Source: CAG-1031 sp964556785 (lineage in GTDB: Bacteria > Bacteroidota > Bacteroidia > Bacteroidales > Muribaculaceae). Taken from it: DNA of 57,376 nt. This document shows positions 44,676-53,637 of this stretch, piece after piece. The position numbers and the translations under genes are program-made. The DNA is taken from positions 1 to 57,376 of the forward strand of contig CAZKXM010000002.1 in the NCBI GenBank assembly GCA_964556785.1, written 5' to 3'. Below the pieces are notes generated by a model. That model searched no databases. It saw only the letters and a list, made by a program, of their open reading frames with translations, and had not been told where the DNA came from. Each line of letters opens with the position of its first letter. The first letter of the stretch is position 1.

Positions 44676-45794
44676 TCAAACGGGTATGGCCAACATCGGA
44701 ATATCGGCCCTGAATAGCAATCTGTGGGCAAGTGTGGGGTTGAATATGCGGGTGAGCACATTGCGCTTGCGGGTCGGCACCACTATCAGATCAACCTTAT
44801 TGTCGTTGTTGAGCCTGGAGATGGTCTGTGCCATTGAGTCGGCGCTGACACTCACACCTGAGAAATTGAGCGCAGGATAATTCTTGCTGCAGTAGTCAAC
44901 GAGATTACAAAGAGCAGATGTGTCAGGCGCAGGATTACGGCGCGATGGCAAGTTCATTATCATGACGTTTGTTCCGGGGCTCATCACCAGAAGCCTTGTC
45001 ATCAGGTCCATCGCCAGAATGTCTTGTTGATCGGGGAGGGCAATGAACAGAACATTGCGAAACTGCGACGAGTCGGCGATATCGCAGTTGCCCGGCACAG
45101 AGAGCACCGGGAAGCGGAGCGAGTCAAGAACTTCGGCCGTGACACTCCCAACAACCTCGCGCTCCTTGGTCTCGGCTGCACGCGTACCCATCACGATCAG
45201 CAGTGGCTTGATCTCTTTCGCAGTGCGCTGTATTGCCTCTTCGGGTAGCCCCTCGTTGACCCGCATTTCAAAAATGGCATGGGGCAGCACACCCTCCGTT
45301 ATTTCATTTTCAATCCTTTTACCGAAACTGTGCATGCGGCTTTCAGCTTCTTGTGTAACGGTCATATCGTCGGCAATCGTTTCCGTGCGACCGAAATCAA
45401 GTTCGTTACTCAACGGCAGCGGAGCTGTAAGTGATGGCGACATGTAGGAGTGGAGAAACAACACTCCCGTGCCGTGTGAGGCTGCGATCGAGAGGCCGAG
45501 CCGCGCCGCATTGTCGCTGTGTTCGTTGAGATCAGTCGGCACAAGCACCTGCGCCAACGGATTGTAGACGCTTTCGGGAGTGTCGTCGGCGGCGGTGAGA
45601 CTTCCTGGCACCTCAATGATCCTCAATGCCTTGGTGAGGTCATGCTCATGAATCCTCACTCTCACTCCCGGAGCCACAATCGGGTGTTCGAGGTTAACAT
45701 TCTGTAAGGCTGTCTCGATTCCTGCAGCTTCAAGGCGGCGCTTAAGCTGCAGGGCGTAAGGATAGGTGTGGATGGCAACTGTGATCAGTCTCAT
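44676..45794 (-). CDS. DUF2007-like plus tandem universal-stress-protein domains
   Basis: A 372-residue cytosolic protein. Residues about 1-66 look like a DUF2007 signal-transducer segment (YPYALQLKRRLEAAGIETAL). It is followed by two UspA-type domains, about 82-233 (VLVPTDLNEHSDNAARLGLSIA, LLIVMGTRAAETKEREVVGSVTAEVL) and about 246-372 (NVLFIALPDQQDILAMDLMTRLL, VPTRKRNVLTRIFNPTLAHRLL). The first Usp has a GxnG-like GTRAAETKEREVVGSVT nucleotide loop; the second is degenerate. It may respond to stress through ATP binding. A terminator with a poly-T run lies just upstream (45812-45872). Confidence 0.82.
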   Translation of the reverse strand: MRLITVAIHTYPYALQLKRRLEAAGIETALQNVNLEHPIVAPGVRVRIHEHDLTKALRIIEVPGSLTAADDTPESVYNPLAQVLVPTDLNEHSDNAARLGLSIAASHGTGVLFLHSYMSPSLTAPLPLSNELDFGRTETIADDMTVTQEAESRMHSFGKRIENEITEGVLPHAIFEMRVNEGLPEEAIQRTAKEIKPLLIVMGTRAAETKEREVVGSVTAEVLDSLRFPVLSVPGNCDIADSSQFRNVLFIALPDQQDILAMDLMTRLLVMSPGTNVMIMNLPSRRNPAPDTSALCNLVDYCSKNYPALNFSGVSVSADSMAQTISRLNNDNKVDLIVVPTRKRNVLTRIFNPTLAHRLLFRADIPMLAIPV

Positions 45795-45811
45795 GGATTG
45801 CGGGGAGGTGA

Positions 45812-45872
45812 AAAAGTAAAAAAGCGCCGTCGGTGCGCGGCCTTGATATCAGCAAGGTTAACGCCCCGACGG
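45812..45872 (-). terminator. Intrinsic terminator downstream of small HTH gene
   Basis: On the minus strand an 11-base stem (45862-45872 with 45827-45837, one wobble), with an inner CCTTG/CAAGG stem, is followed by GCGCTTTTTTACTTTTTC. It separates the HTH gene from the Usp gene. Confidence 0.7.
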
Positions 45873-45899
45873 TCGGTTGGGTTCATTTTGGTGCGGTTA

Positions 45900-46157
45900 T
45901 TATTCCGCTTTGTTCTTTTCGAGGATCTCGATAGCCATGTCGTAGATGGTAGTGTCGTCAAGAACTACAATGCCACCGTCGGGACCCGGTTCGATATGTA
46001 CGCCGCAGTTCTTACCGAACTCATAGTTGGAACCACCAAAATAGTTACGTACGGTCTGACTTGTAAGATTGAGACGGTCGGCGATCTGGCTCATTGCTCC
46101 GTCGGGCAGACTGTCTTTGATGCGGCGAAGGTCGTTGAATGAAATTGTCTTTGTCAT
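45900..46157 (-). CDS. Small helix-turn-helix DNA-binding protein
   Basis: An 85-residue protein. Residues about 8-40, DLRRIKDSLPDGAMSQIADRL then NLTSQTVRNYFGG, form a clear helix-turn-helix; a segment of beta strands follows (GVHIEPGPDGGIVVLDD) and an acidic helix at the end. It is likely a conserved Bacteroidales regulator but I cannot name it. It has its own promoter and terminator, so it is monocistronic. Confidence 0.8.
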   Translation of the reverse strand: MTKTISFNDLRRIKDSLPDGAMSQIADRLNLTSQTVRNYFGGSNYEFGKNCGVHIEPGPDGGIVVLDDTTIYDMAIEILEKNKAE

Positions 46158-46205
46158 GATACTATTTTTTGAGGTGGAACAATCGGTTAGTTATTTATGA
46201 TGTGC

Positions 46206-46236
46206 TAAAAATAGTAAGAATATTTGTTTTGACAAA
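46206..46236 (-). promoter_or_regulatory. Promoter of the small HTH gene
   Basis: On the minus strand TTTTG (46233-46237), 19 bases, then TATTTTTA (46206-46213), one mismatch from TAnnTTTG. Leader about 40 bases. Confidence 0.55.
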
Positions 46237-46287
46237 ATATTTCAAAGAAATTATCACTATGTTTGAAAACATACCGATAAAATTCCG

Positions 46288-47079
46288 TCATCTCACCCGT
46301 TCTACGTCGGCTGAATTGATCCAGGCACGGTGAGCGTTGTCGATTTCCACGTCATACCACATCGCGGGCACACTGTCGGCAACGGCTTTCACCGAGTCGA
46401 GAATCACAACCCTGGTGCCTTCGTGGAGAAGCATCGCCTCCTCGCTCCGGTTGCGGGGCTGCCGGGGTGAGGTTGACAGGATGGTTGACTGTGAGGTGAT
46501 GATTGCCTCAGTGCGGTCGCTTGACAATGAAGCTCCGCGCACAGCAAAGAAAATGCAAACCGCAGTCACGGCAAGCATGGCTATCCCGCCGAAAAAGCCT
46601 GTTTTTCTCAGTCGCACTTCTGACGCGAATATGTAAAGGCCCGACAATCCGCATGTAACTGCAAAGCACGCCAGTGCAAGCCACGCCCAGGTGTTGCTTT
46701 TCGCTTTACGGGCAGCGCTATCGAGAGCGTTACCGATAAATGTGCCGCGTTCGGCCGGGCGGTCAATGATTTTGCTGTTGACGAAGTCGAGATTTATTTT
46801 CGCATCCTTGAAAGTGGGGTCGAACCGCAGTGCACGCTCATAGTTGAGGATAGCCTTTCCGGGATGACCGCTTCTGAACCAGGCGTTTCCTAAATTGTAG
46901 TGAAGCGCGGCCGATCCACCTTCAGCTGCCACAGCCTTGGTGTAAAGCTCGACGGCCTCGTCAAAACGGTCGGCGGCATAGGCTGAATCGGCGGCAGCGA
47001 TCATCTTTGATTCCGCCGAAGCAGCAACACAACCGGCGGCTGCAAAAATCAGTGCTATAATTAAGAGTCGAAACTTCAT
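46288..47079 (-). CDS. batE: BatE: TPR and SH3-like membrane protein
   Basis: A 263-residue envelope protein, last gene of the bat operon. Signal peptide about 1-22, TPR helices at about 25-100 (ALHYNLGNAWFRSGHPGKAILNYERALRFDP), two transmembrane helices at about 130-150 and 163-180, and an SH3-like C-terminus (LHEGTRVVILDSV and WINSADVERV). Matches the BatE layout (TPR plus SH3). ATGA overlap with batD. Confidence 0.88.
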   Translation of the reverse strand: MKFRLLIIALIFAAAGCVAASAESKMIAAADSAYAADRFDEAVELYTKAVAAEGGSAALHYNLGNAWFRSGHPGKAILNYERALRFDPTFKDAKINLDFVNSKIIDRPAERGTFIGNALDSAARKAKSNTWAWLALACFAVTCGLSGLYIFASEVRLRKTGFFGGIAMLAVTAVCIFFAVRGASLSSDRTEAIITSQSTILSTSPRQPRNRSEEAMLLHEGTRVVILDSVKAVADSVPAMWYDVEIDNAHRAWINSADVERVR

Positions 47080-48878
47080 TTTGCGCGTAGGTTTTCAATT
47101 TTGTTGATAATGCCTGAAACTTCGTCATACACACTTCCGATCGCTTCAGAGCTGCCGGGGGTGTAGCGCGCCATCTCACACTGTTCGATCACACGGCTAA
47201 CCTCGCTTCTGAGTTCTTCGGAAGCTCCGCGTGCTGTGAGCTCCTTATCGATCACATCGCGCGACAGGGAGCCGGCAGGGATTGCAAATTTGTCGCTCAG
47301 GTAGCCTGTGAGAGCCTTCAGTATTTCTGCATAGAAGGAGTCGGCGTTTCGCATCTGGAGCATCTTATGAGCTGTGGCAAGACGCTTGCGCGCCACTTTT
47401 CCGGCACGCGCCAGTTTCTGCCCTTCAATATCTGAGGCCAGGCGTATCCGGCGTCGGTTGACCAGCGTGAGGATTATGAGTATAACAGCCGGCGATGCAA
47501 ACAGCCACCAGAACCAGCCGCGGTCAACGACAGGGGTTTTCCAGCCTGAGGGATTTTTCTCACCGAGATAGATGTGGCGGATGTCGGTGTTTTTTGACTG
47601 GATCTCCTCCTGATCACGGCTCACACTGGCCCCGGCACCTTTACCTACATTGATATTATAAGAAGGTGTATTCAGTGTGACATACTGCTGCTTGGCGGGA
47701 TCGAAATAAACGAAATGGTCGGCCCCGATGGTGAATTTGCCTGTTGTTTGCGGCACGAAGGTGTATTCAACCGTCATCCGGCCGGTTACGTTAGAACCGC
47801 TCACTTGCGCCTCGACATTCGATTTGGGGGTATATTGCTCGAATTCTGAAGGGAAGTCGATAACTGGTTCCTTGAGATATTTGATGTTGCCGGTTCCCGA
47901 GATGGTGTAGATCAGCGTGCCGGCATCGTTGGTCAGGAACTTGTCGCCTACAAGACGTGAGTTGATGGAGAATGTGCCGACAGCCCCGTTGAATCCGGCT
48001 GGCCGGGGAGTTGGGAGTGGCATAACATCGACCGAGGCGCTGTTTGAGTTAACCTTGATTTTGCGAGTGGTTGGCTGACGCACGGAGAGGAAGCCGCCCA
48101 TGTTGACGTTGTTGTATTGAACAACGGTGATGTCGTAGTTGCCTGAGTTGATGTTGAGTTTTCCCGACTTCTGAGGGAAGATGATGCATTTCTTCAGAAC
48201 AGCCGTGAGATACGTCTGGCCATTGAAAGTCTCCTCCTGATTCAGCTCTGAACGGATTTCTACGTTTTCAATCAGGAATCCGTCGAAGCTTGGCTGTTTA
48301 GTGGGGAAAAACTCTGAGATGGAGTATTTTGTGTAGAGTTTGATCGTACACTCGATCGCTTCCTGCTCGTAAACCCTGGTGCGCGACAGATTGATCCTGA
48401 CAAACACATCGTTAGCGCCTACAGTGCGGTCCGACCCCTGAGTGTCGATGTCTCTGACATCAACCGGTCGGCTTGACGCCGGTTTCGAGGCATTTGCTGC
48501 CGGCTCGACGGTGAATGTTGTAGGACGGGTGGTGTAACGTTTCCCTTCTACCACCACCGAAGCCTCGGGAATGGTGAACGTGCCCGCTTTTTCAGCGAGA
48601 TACGTGTAGGTGTACTCAGTGCGCGACGATGACTCGGTGCGTCCGTTGGTTATGCTGTAGCTGCGTGAGGTTGAGATGCTCGGACCGTAGATCAGCCGGC
48701 AGCCGTTGATCTGCGACACTTTGATGTCGCGCGACTCGCCGTTGTCGAGCCGGAAAGTTACGGCAAATTTCTGCCCTTCAAACACCCTCACCGGAGGCCT
48801 GACACTGAATGAAACGGCCGCGTGCAAACCGGCAACCGTCGTTATCGCAATGAATAATAAAAGCAGGTAACGTTTCAT
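47076..48878 (-). CDS. batD: BatD oxygen-tolerance protein
   Basis: A 600-residue exported protein. Signal peptide about 1-20, then several Ig-like domains (VFEGQKFAVTFRLDNGE at the start of the first), a transmembrane helix near residue 463 (WFWWLFASPAVILIILTLV) and a cytosolic helical tail (GYLSDKFAIPAGSLSRDVIDKEL). This is the layout of BatD/BatD-like proteins of the aerotolerance cluster. Starts 12 bases after batC. Confidence 0.9.
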   Translation of the reverse strand: MKRYLLLLFIAITTVAGLHAAVSFSVRPPVRVFEGQKFAVTFRLDNGESRDIKVSQINGCRLIYGPSISTSRSYSITNGRTESSSRTEYTYTYLAEKAGTFTIPEASVVVEGKRYTTRPTTFTVEPAANASKPASSRPVDVRDIDTQGSDRTVGANDVFVRINLSRTRVYEQEAIECTIKLYTKYSISEFFPTKQPSFDGFLIENVEIRSELNQEETFNGQTYLTAVLKKCIIFPQKSGKLNINSGNYDITVVQYNNVNMGGFLSVRQPTTRKIKVNSNSASVDVMPLPTPRPAGFNGAVGTFSINSRLVGDKFLTNDAGTLIYTISGTGNIKYLKEPVIDFPSEFEQYTPKSNVEAQVSGSNVTGRMTVEYTFVPQTTGKFTIGADHFVYFDPAKQQYVTLNTPSYNINVGKGAGASVSRDQEEIQSKNTDIRHIYLGEKNPSGWKTPVVDRGWFWWLFASPAVILIILTLVNRRRIRLASDIEGQKLARAGKVARKRLATAHKMLQMRNADSFYAEILKALTGYLSDKFAIPAGSLSRDVIDKELTARGASEELRSEVSRVIEQCEMARYTPGSSEAIGSVYDEVSGIINKIENLRAK

Positions 48879-48890
48879 GCTCTTTGTCTA

Positions 48891-49667
48891 TTACCAGGGG
48901 TTGGTGACTGTTCGCCGGCTCGCCGAGCCTGCTTTCTTTTCAGCTTCCTGGACTCTGCGTCGGGTTGCAGCTTCGGCATTCTCCATCGCTTTGAGAATTT
49001 TTTCGGCATTCTCGTCGCTTATGCCGCTCTCAGGCTTGGGTTGAGGAGGCTTCTGATCGTTTTTGTCCTGATTCTGCTGATCCTGATTCTGCTGCTGATC
49101 TTGCTTGTCCTGATCTTTGTTCTGATCCTTGTTCTGCTTGTCCTGGTCCTTGTTCTGATCCTGATTCTGATTGTCTTTATTCTGCTCGTTTTCCTTCTTT
49201 TTAAGCTGAGCCATGCGCAGGTTCTCACGCGCGAGATCATCGTCAGGAACCAACCGCAGCGACTGCTTGTAAGCCTCGATCGCAGGGTCATATTGCTCGA
49301 CATTGTAGGCCATGTTGCCGATATTGTAGGCGGCTCCTGAAGCGAGACTCTCGGGCGCTGATGAGGATTCTGCCACTTCTGCAAAAAGCTTGCGAGCTTT
49401 TTCGAGCAACTCTTTCCCGCTTTCGCCGGGCCCTGCCTGTTTTACCATCGACAGCGCAAGATTATATTTTGCCTCCAAGTTCGCGGGGTCGGAATTGACA
49501 GCCTTGGTATATGCCGCTTCTGCCTCGGCATAACGGCTGTCGGCGTAGAGCCGGTTGCCTTCGTCGTTATATCGGCGGGCTTCCCTTTGCTCGGGTGTCG
49601 ATGACGAACAGCCGGTCATGATGAGCGCCGCTATTGCAGCAAGGGATATGATGATCTTCTTTTTCAT
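48891..49667 (-). CDS. batC: BatC: TPR lipoprotein with Q/N/D/K-rich segment
   Basis: A 258-residue lipoprotein. The signal peptide ends in MTGC (C20 lipidated). TPR repeats run from about 30 to 135 (YNDEGNRLYADSRYAEAEAAYTKAV, AYNIGNMAYNVEQYDPAIEAYKQSLRLVP), followed by a roughly 55-residue run made almost only of Gln, Asn, Asp and Lys. The ATG at 49667 overlaps the batB stop as ATGA, which decides the start over a longer in-frame reading. TPRs suggest a scaffold for BatA/B/D. Confidence 0.9.
   Translation of the reverse strand: MKKKIIISLAAIAALIMTGCSSSTPEQREARRYNDEGNRLYADSRYAEAEAAYTKAVNSDPANLEAKYNLALSMVKQAGPGESGKELLEKARKLFAEVAESSSAPESLASGAAYNIGNMAYNVEQYDPAIEAYKQSLRLVPDDDLARENLRMAQLKKKENEQNKDNQNQDQNKDQDKQNKDQNKDQDKQDQQQNQDQQNQDKNDQKPPQPKPESGISDENAEKILKAMENAEAATRRRVQEAEKKAGSASRRTVTNPW
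49050..49205 (-). repeat. Low-complexity Q/N/D/K coding repeat in batC
   Basis: Imperfect repeats of short units (QNKDQDKQNKDQ) encode the segment. The complementary strand shows a spurious leucine-rich open frame here, which is an artefact of these repeats. Likely length-variable between strains. Confidence 0.75.
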
Positions 49668-50737
49668 TTCTTTTCGCCTGAGAGTGAATTGTTTGAAAAG
49701 AAGGTGATCTTCTTGAGCCATGAAATCTTCCGGGTAACTGTCAGGGCCTCGATTATCAGAAGAATCAGGGCGAGCCATGCGAAAACCGGAAATTGCTCGG
49801 CCTTTGGGGAGAGGGTGGTGCGCATGAAGTCGCTTTTGGCAAGAGTGTCAAGCTTCTGGTTGAGATCGTCGACACAGCTGTTGCTTCCGCCTGACAGGTA
49901 CACACCCTTTCCGGCCGACGCAATTTTCTGCGCCTCGGCTGCATTAAGTGCCGTGACAACCTGTTTGCCTTCGCGATCCTTCATGTATTCGTTGGTGTTG
50001 CGGTTGATGATGATGGGCGCACCTTTTTCTGTGCCGAGGCCAATCACATCAACCTGCACTCCTGACGAAGCGGCGCGGGCTGCTGCCTCAACGGCATTGT
50101 CCTCAAAGTTCTCACCGTCGGTGATTATCACGATGGCTTTTCCGCATTTGTCGTCGGGAGTGAACGATTGCAGAGCCATGTCGATAGCGCTGCCGATCGC
50201 TGTTCCTTGAGTGGGTACCATCTCGGTCGATACGCTGTTTACAAACATCTGTGCCGAAATCCGGTCGGCAGTAATTGGCAGCTGCGTGTATGAATCGCCT
50301 GCGAAGACGATCAGACCGACGCGGTCGTCGCGCATCGACTTTATAAGCCTTTCGAGCAGATGCTTCGCTCTGTCGAGTCGGGGCAATCCGCCGGGATCGT
50401 CTGTGGATGAGGCGAGCATTGAGTTCGACACATCGAGACAGATCATGATCTCGATGCCACGGCTCTCCTCGGTTTCGCGGGCCGACTCTTCGAGCGTAGA
50501 TGTGGCACGCGGGCGTGCCAGCACAATGACGAGCATGGCGATGGCAGCCAGTGAGAGCGACATCTTGACCCACGGCATATATTTCGAAGCCTCGGGCATC
50601 AGTGCAGAAAGCACTTCCGGCTTGCCGAAGCGCCGGAGCTTGCGGCGCCGCGCAACCCTCGACCACCAGAACAGGGCGCAGAACACCGGAATCAGCAGCA
50701 ACAGATAAAGCAGATGTGGATAAACAAAACTAATCAT
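49664..50737 (-). CDS. batB: BatB: membrane VWA protein
   Basis: A 357-residue protein with a transmembrane segment near the N-terminus (about 8-24 and 60-77) and one near the C-terminus (about 318-335), enclosing a von Willebrand A domain with the metal-site motif MICLDVSNSMLASS and later TQGTAIGSAID and IVIITDGENFED. Expected to face the periplasm. Second VWA protein of the Bat complex. 15 bases after batA. Confidence 0.93.
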   Translation of the reverse strand: MISFVYPHLLYLLLLIPVFCALFWWSRVARRRKLRRFGKPEVLSALMPEASKYMPWVKMSLSLAAIAMLVIVLARPRATSTLEESARETEESRGIEIMICLDVSNSMLASSTDDPGGLPRLDRAKHLLERLIKSMRDDRVGLIVFAGDSYTQLPITADRISAQMFVNSVSTEMVPTQGTAIGSAIDMALQSFTPDDKCGKAIVIITDGENFEDNAVEAAARAASSGVQVDVIGLGTEKGAPIIINRNTNEYMKDREGKQVVTALNAAEAQKIASAGKGVYLSGGSNSCVDDLNQKLDTLAKSDFMRTTLSPKAEQFPVFAWLALILLIIEALTVTRKISWLKKITFFSNNSLSGEKK

Positions 50738-50752
50738 AGAGGTGCAGATTCA

Positions 50753-51751
50753 TTATGGGATTGTGCGCAGTATGGTGACACGCATGAGCATTACGAGAGC
50801 ATATAGAAGCAGAGCTGCGATAGCCCAGGGCATATAGTCGTCCTCGGTCTGAGCGAAGTCCTTGACATCCATTTTCGTTTTCTCGAGTTTGTCGATCTGC
50901 TCGAATATGTCGCTGAGCACAGATGTAGAGGTGGCGCGGAAATATTGGCCGCCCGTCATGTCGGCAATTGTCTTAAGGGTAGCTTCGTCGATCACAACCG
51001 GCATGTTGACATACTGAATGCGGCCTATAGCGTCCATTTCAGGATATGGAGCCATCCCGTTGGTGCCGACACCGATCGTGTAGACCTTGATGCCGTTTTT
51101 TGCTGCGATTTCGGCGGCAGTTATCGGCGCCACATTGCCGGTGTTGTTCGATCCGTCGGTGAGAAGAATGATGCTTTTTGATTTTGCTTTGCCTTCACGG
51201 ATTCGGTTGACCGAGGTCGTGAGACCGTCGCCTATGGCCGTACCATCCTGCAGCATACCCATTTTCAAATCGTGGATATAGTTGGCGAGCAGCGAGCGGT
51301 CGGTGGTCATCGGGAGGGCCGTGAAACTCTCGGCTGCAAAAATCACAAGACCCATATTGTCGCCTTCGCGACCTGAAACAAACCGCTGGGCAACACTTTT
51401 CGCAGCTTCAAAACGATCGGGCTTGAAGTCGCGCGCGAGCATTGAGGTAGATATGTCGAGCGCAATCATGATGTCAGTTCCCTCGGTCGAGGCTGTGCGC
51501 CACGAATCGCGGGTCTGAGGCCGTGCAATCATTACGATCACACACGCAATCACCGCCATCTGTATTGCGAAAGCAACGTGACGCAGGGTTGCCTTCCATG
51601 AACGCGGAAGCGATGAGTAGGGGCTGATGGTTGAAACCTCGAGCGATGCATGGATGTTACGTTGTTTCCACACATACCAGGCGCCCAGAGGGATTAGCAC
51701 CAGCAGGAGCCACAGCAAACGGGGATTGGCAAAGAGCATTACTGTAATCAT
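50753..51751 (-). CDS. batA: BatA: membrane VWA protein
   Basis: A 332-residue paralogue of BatB with two N-terminal transmembrane helices (about 10-27 and 55-74), the MIDAS motif MIALDISTSMLARD, GTAIGDGL and ILLTDGSNNTG, and a C-terminal helix (about 306-325). Part of the aerotolerance complex. ATGA overlap with the upstream gene. Confidence 0.93.
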   Translation of the reverse strand: MITVMLFANPRLLWLLLVLIPLGAWYVWKQRNIHASLEVSTISPYSSLPRSWKATLRHVAFAIQMAVIACVIVMIARPQTRDSWRTASTEGTDIMIALDISTSMLARDFKPDRFEAAKSVAQRFVSGREGDNMGLVIFAAESFTALPMTTDRSLLANYIHDLKMGMLQDGTAIGDGLTTSVNRIREGKAKSKSIILLTDGSNNTGNVAPITAAEIAAKNGIKVYTIGVGTNGMAPYPEMDAIGRIQYVNMPVVIDEATLKTIADMTGGQYFRATSTSVLSDIFEQIDKLEKTKMDVKDFAQTEDDYMPWAIAALLLYALVMLMRVTILRTIP

Positions 51752-52731
51752 TTGGCTTCAGTGGGCTTGACGGTTTCAGTTTCAGGCAACGGGCGGGTAT
51801 CTTCAACAAACTGCATTGCCGAACGGAATGCCTTGACATTGTCGTCGGGCAGCGGACGGACTTTGGCAAATTTTACGAAATCGGCCATGTTGAGAATCTC
51901 GGTCATGTAACGGCGAGGAAGCCTTGTCTGTTCATTGTTGTTCAAGGCATGGAGGATCTCGGTCGAGGTCATCTCCATAGCGTTGATACCAAACCGTTCC
52001 TGCAGATATATACGCAGGATCTCCGTAAGGCGTGTGTAAAATTCCTTCTCCTGGCCCTGCTCGCACAGTTTCTCCTGGCGCAGGCGGTTGAGCTCGCTGA
52101 TTGCAGTTTCGTAAGGAGGTGCTTTCCTGACTGCTGCTGCAAACCCCTGTTTGTCGGCTTTCTTACGGAAATAACGGAGATAGACAAACACGCCGGCTGC
52201 TATCAGCAGAACAGCAACGATTATCCATGCCCCGTAGTCAACAAGCCAGTTGGGGAGATGGTCATACCACTTCAAGCCGGCCGATGCAGGGCCGGTGTAG
52301 TCGTGAATATCATTCAGCGTATCAACCGGCACCGGGATCACTTTCAGCGCCAGAGGCGACGATGCGATTGTTTCGTTCCCTTCAACATAGAGCACCGGCG
52401 GCAATGTGTAGAGGCCCGAGTCAAACGATTGTATAGTGATCGTTCTCAGAAGCTGGCTGCGGCCGTTGCCGAGGTTGACGGTGTCGGTCACGCCCTCATC
52501 TGCGATCTCCACTTCGGCAGGCATTTTCTCTTTCTGGATCACGATCTGCCCGGGCTTATCCGTAGCGCTGAGCATTTCAACCTTGATAGTGGTTTTTTTG
52601 CCCATGAGCAGATAGGCCGAGTCGAGTTGTTGCTTCAGTGATCCGGCAGCCCGTATGGAAGCTGTGAGGGCAATAATAACGATGAACGATATTATGGAGA
52701 AAACTCGTCTGTTCATGTTTCTGGGATTCAT
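51748..52731 (-). CDS. Bat-operon membrane protein of unknown function
   Basis: A 327-residue exported protein between DUF58 and batA. Signal peptide or anchor about 1-27, an Ig-like exported domain (LLMGKKTTIKVEML, QLLRTITIQSFDSGLYTLPPVL), a transmembrane helix at about 167-187 (DYGAWIIVAVLLIAAGVF) and a cytosolic helical domain (RLTEILRIYLQERFGINAMEMTSTEIL) similar in spirit to the BatD tail. Not one I can name; it is commonly found at this place in Bacteroidetes bat clusters. Start ATG 52731, one base after the DUF58 stop. Confidence 0.8.
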   Translation of the reverse strand: MNPRNMNRRVFSIISFIVIIALTASIRAAGSLKQQLDSAYLLMGKKTTIKVEMLSATDKPGQIVIQKEKMPAEVEIADEGVTDTVNLGNGRSQLLRTITIQSFDSGLYTLPPVLYVEGNETIASSPLALKVIPVPVDTLNDIHDYTGPASAGLKWYDHLPNWLVDYGAWIIVAVLLIAAGVFVYLRYFRKKADKQGFAAAVRKAPPYETAISELNRLRQEKLCEQGQEKEFYTRLTEILRIYLQERFGINAMEMTSTEILHALNNNEQTRLPRRYMTEILNMADFVKFAKVRPLPDDNVKAFRSAMQFVEDTRPLPETETVKPTEAK

Positions 52732-52732
52732 T

Positions 52733-53611
52733 TTAGCGTCCGGCTCCCCGCATTCTGAACAATGCCATGAGCGCCTTGACATAATCTTCGTCGGTCGACA
52801 CCGAGGCGAAGTCAACACGGCTCCGGCGCATGATCGAGGTCATTTGCTGCTGCCGGTCATACCACCATTTGCCGAGCGCCATCCTGACTTTTTTCGACGA
52901 TGTGTCGATCCATCTGTCGGCTCCCGTTTCGAGATCGGTTATTCTCATCAGTCCCACATCGGGGATTGTGGCATCGCGTTTGTCGTAGACTTGCACGGCA
53001 ATAACGTCGTGTTTACCTGCGGCAATGCTCAGGGCCTTCGAATAGTCGTGAGTGTCAATAAAGTCGCTTAGAAGGAAGGTGGTACACCGTTTCTTTAACG
53101 CATCGGTGAAATAGCGCAGAGCAACAGCAATGTCGGTACCGGCGCTTTCGGGTGTGAAGTTCAGGAGTTCGCGGATCAGAAACAGAATATGGCGCTTGCC
53201 TTTCTTGGGAGGAATGAACTTCTCGATTCTGTCAGAAAAGAAAATCATTCCGATTTTGTCGTTGTTCTGAATGGCCGAGAATGCGATAGTGGCTGCGATT
53301 TCGGCTATTATCTCCCGCTTTTCAGGACCCTCGGCTCCAAAAAGGCGGCTTCTCGATACGTCGACAAGGAGCATGACTGTCATTTCACGCTCCTCCTCAT
53401 AGACTTTCACGAACGGCTTGTTGTGACGCGCCGTAACGTTCCAGTCAATATCGCGGATATCGTCGCCATACTGATACTCCCGCACTTCAGAAAAGGTCAT
53501 GCCTCGACCTTTGAAGGCAGAATGATACTCACCCGCGAATATGTTACTCGACAATCCGCGGGTTTTGATCTCGATTTTCCTGATTTTCTTAAGCAGTTCG
53601 CTGGCTTCCAT
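52733..53611 (-). CDS. DUF58 domain protein of the Bat operon
   Basis: A 292-residue cytosolic protein with the DUF58 block FKGRGMTFSEVREYQYGDDIRDIDWN, then PFVKVYEEEREMTVMLLVDVSRS (a degenerate VWA-like metal site). DUF58 proteins usually work with MoxR ATPases; the moxR gene lies 26 bases upstream. Likely links the ATPase to BatA/B. Confidence 0.92.
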   Translation of the reverse strand: MEASELLKKIRKIEIKTRGLSSNIFAGEYHSAFKGRGMTFSEVREYQYGDDIRDIDWNVTARHNKPFVKVYEEEREMTVMLLVDVSRSRLFGAEGPEKREIIAEIAATIAFSAIQNNDKIGMIFFSDRIEKFIPPKKGKRHILFLIRELLNFTPESAGTDIAVALRYFTDALKKRCTTFLLSDFIDTHDYSKALSIAAGKHDVIAVQVYDKRDATIPDVGLMRITDLETGADRWIDTSSKKVRMALGKWWYDRQQQMTSIMRRSRVDFASVSTDEDYVKALMALFRMRGAGR

Positions 53612-53637
53612 CTGCAGGGCTGTGGAAATGAACTATG

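Noticed and set aside
49050..49205. Possible CRISPR or tandem-repeat array
   Set aside because: Units are short, imperfect and in frame with BatC protein; no conserved repeat-spacer arrangement and no cas genes nearby.
49041..49340. Leucine-rich hydrophobic open frame on the plus strand opposite batC
   Set aside because: It is the antisense image of the Q/N/D/K-rich repeats; codons for Gln, Asn and Asp read as Leu, Val and Ile on the other strand. No promoter or start context supports it.
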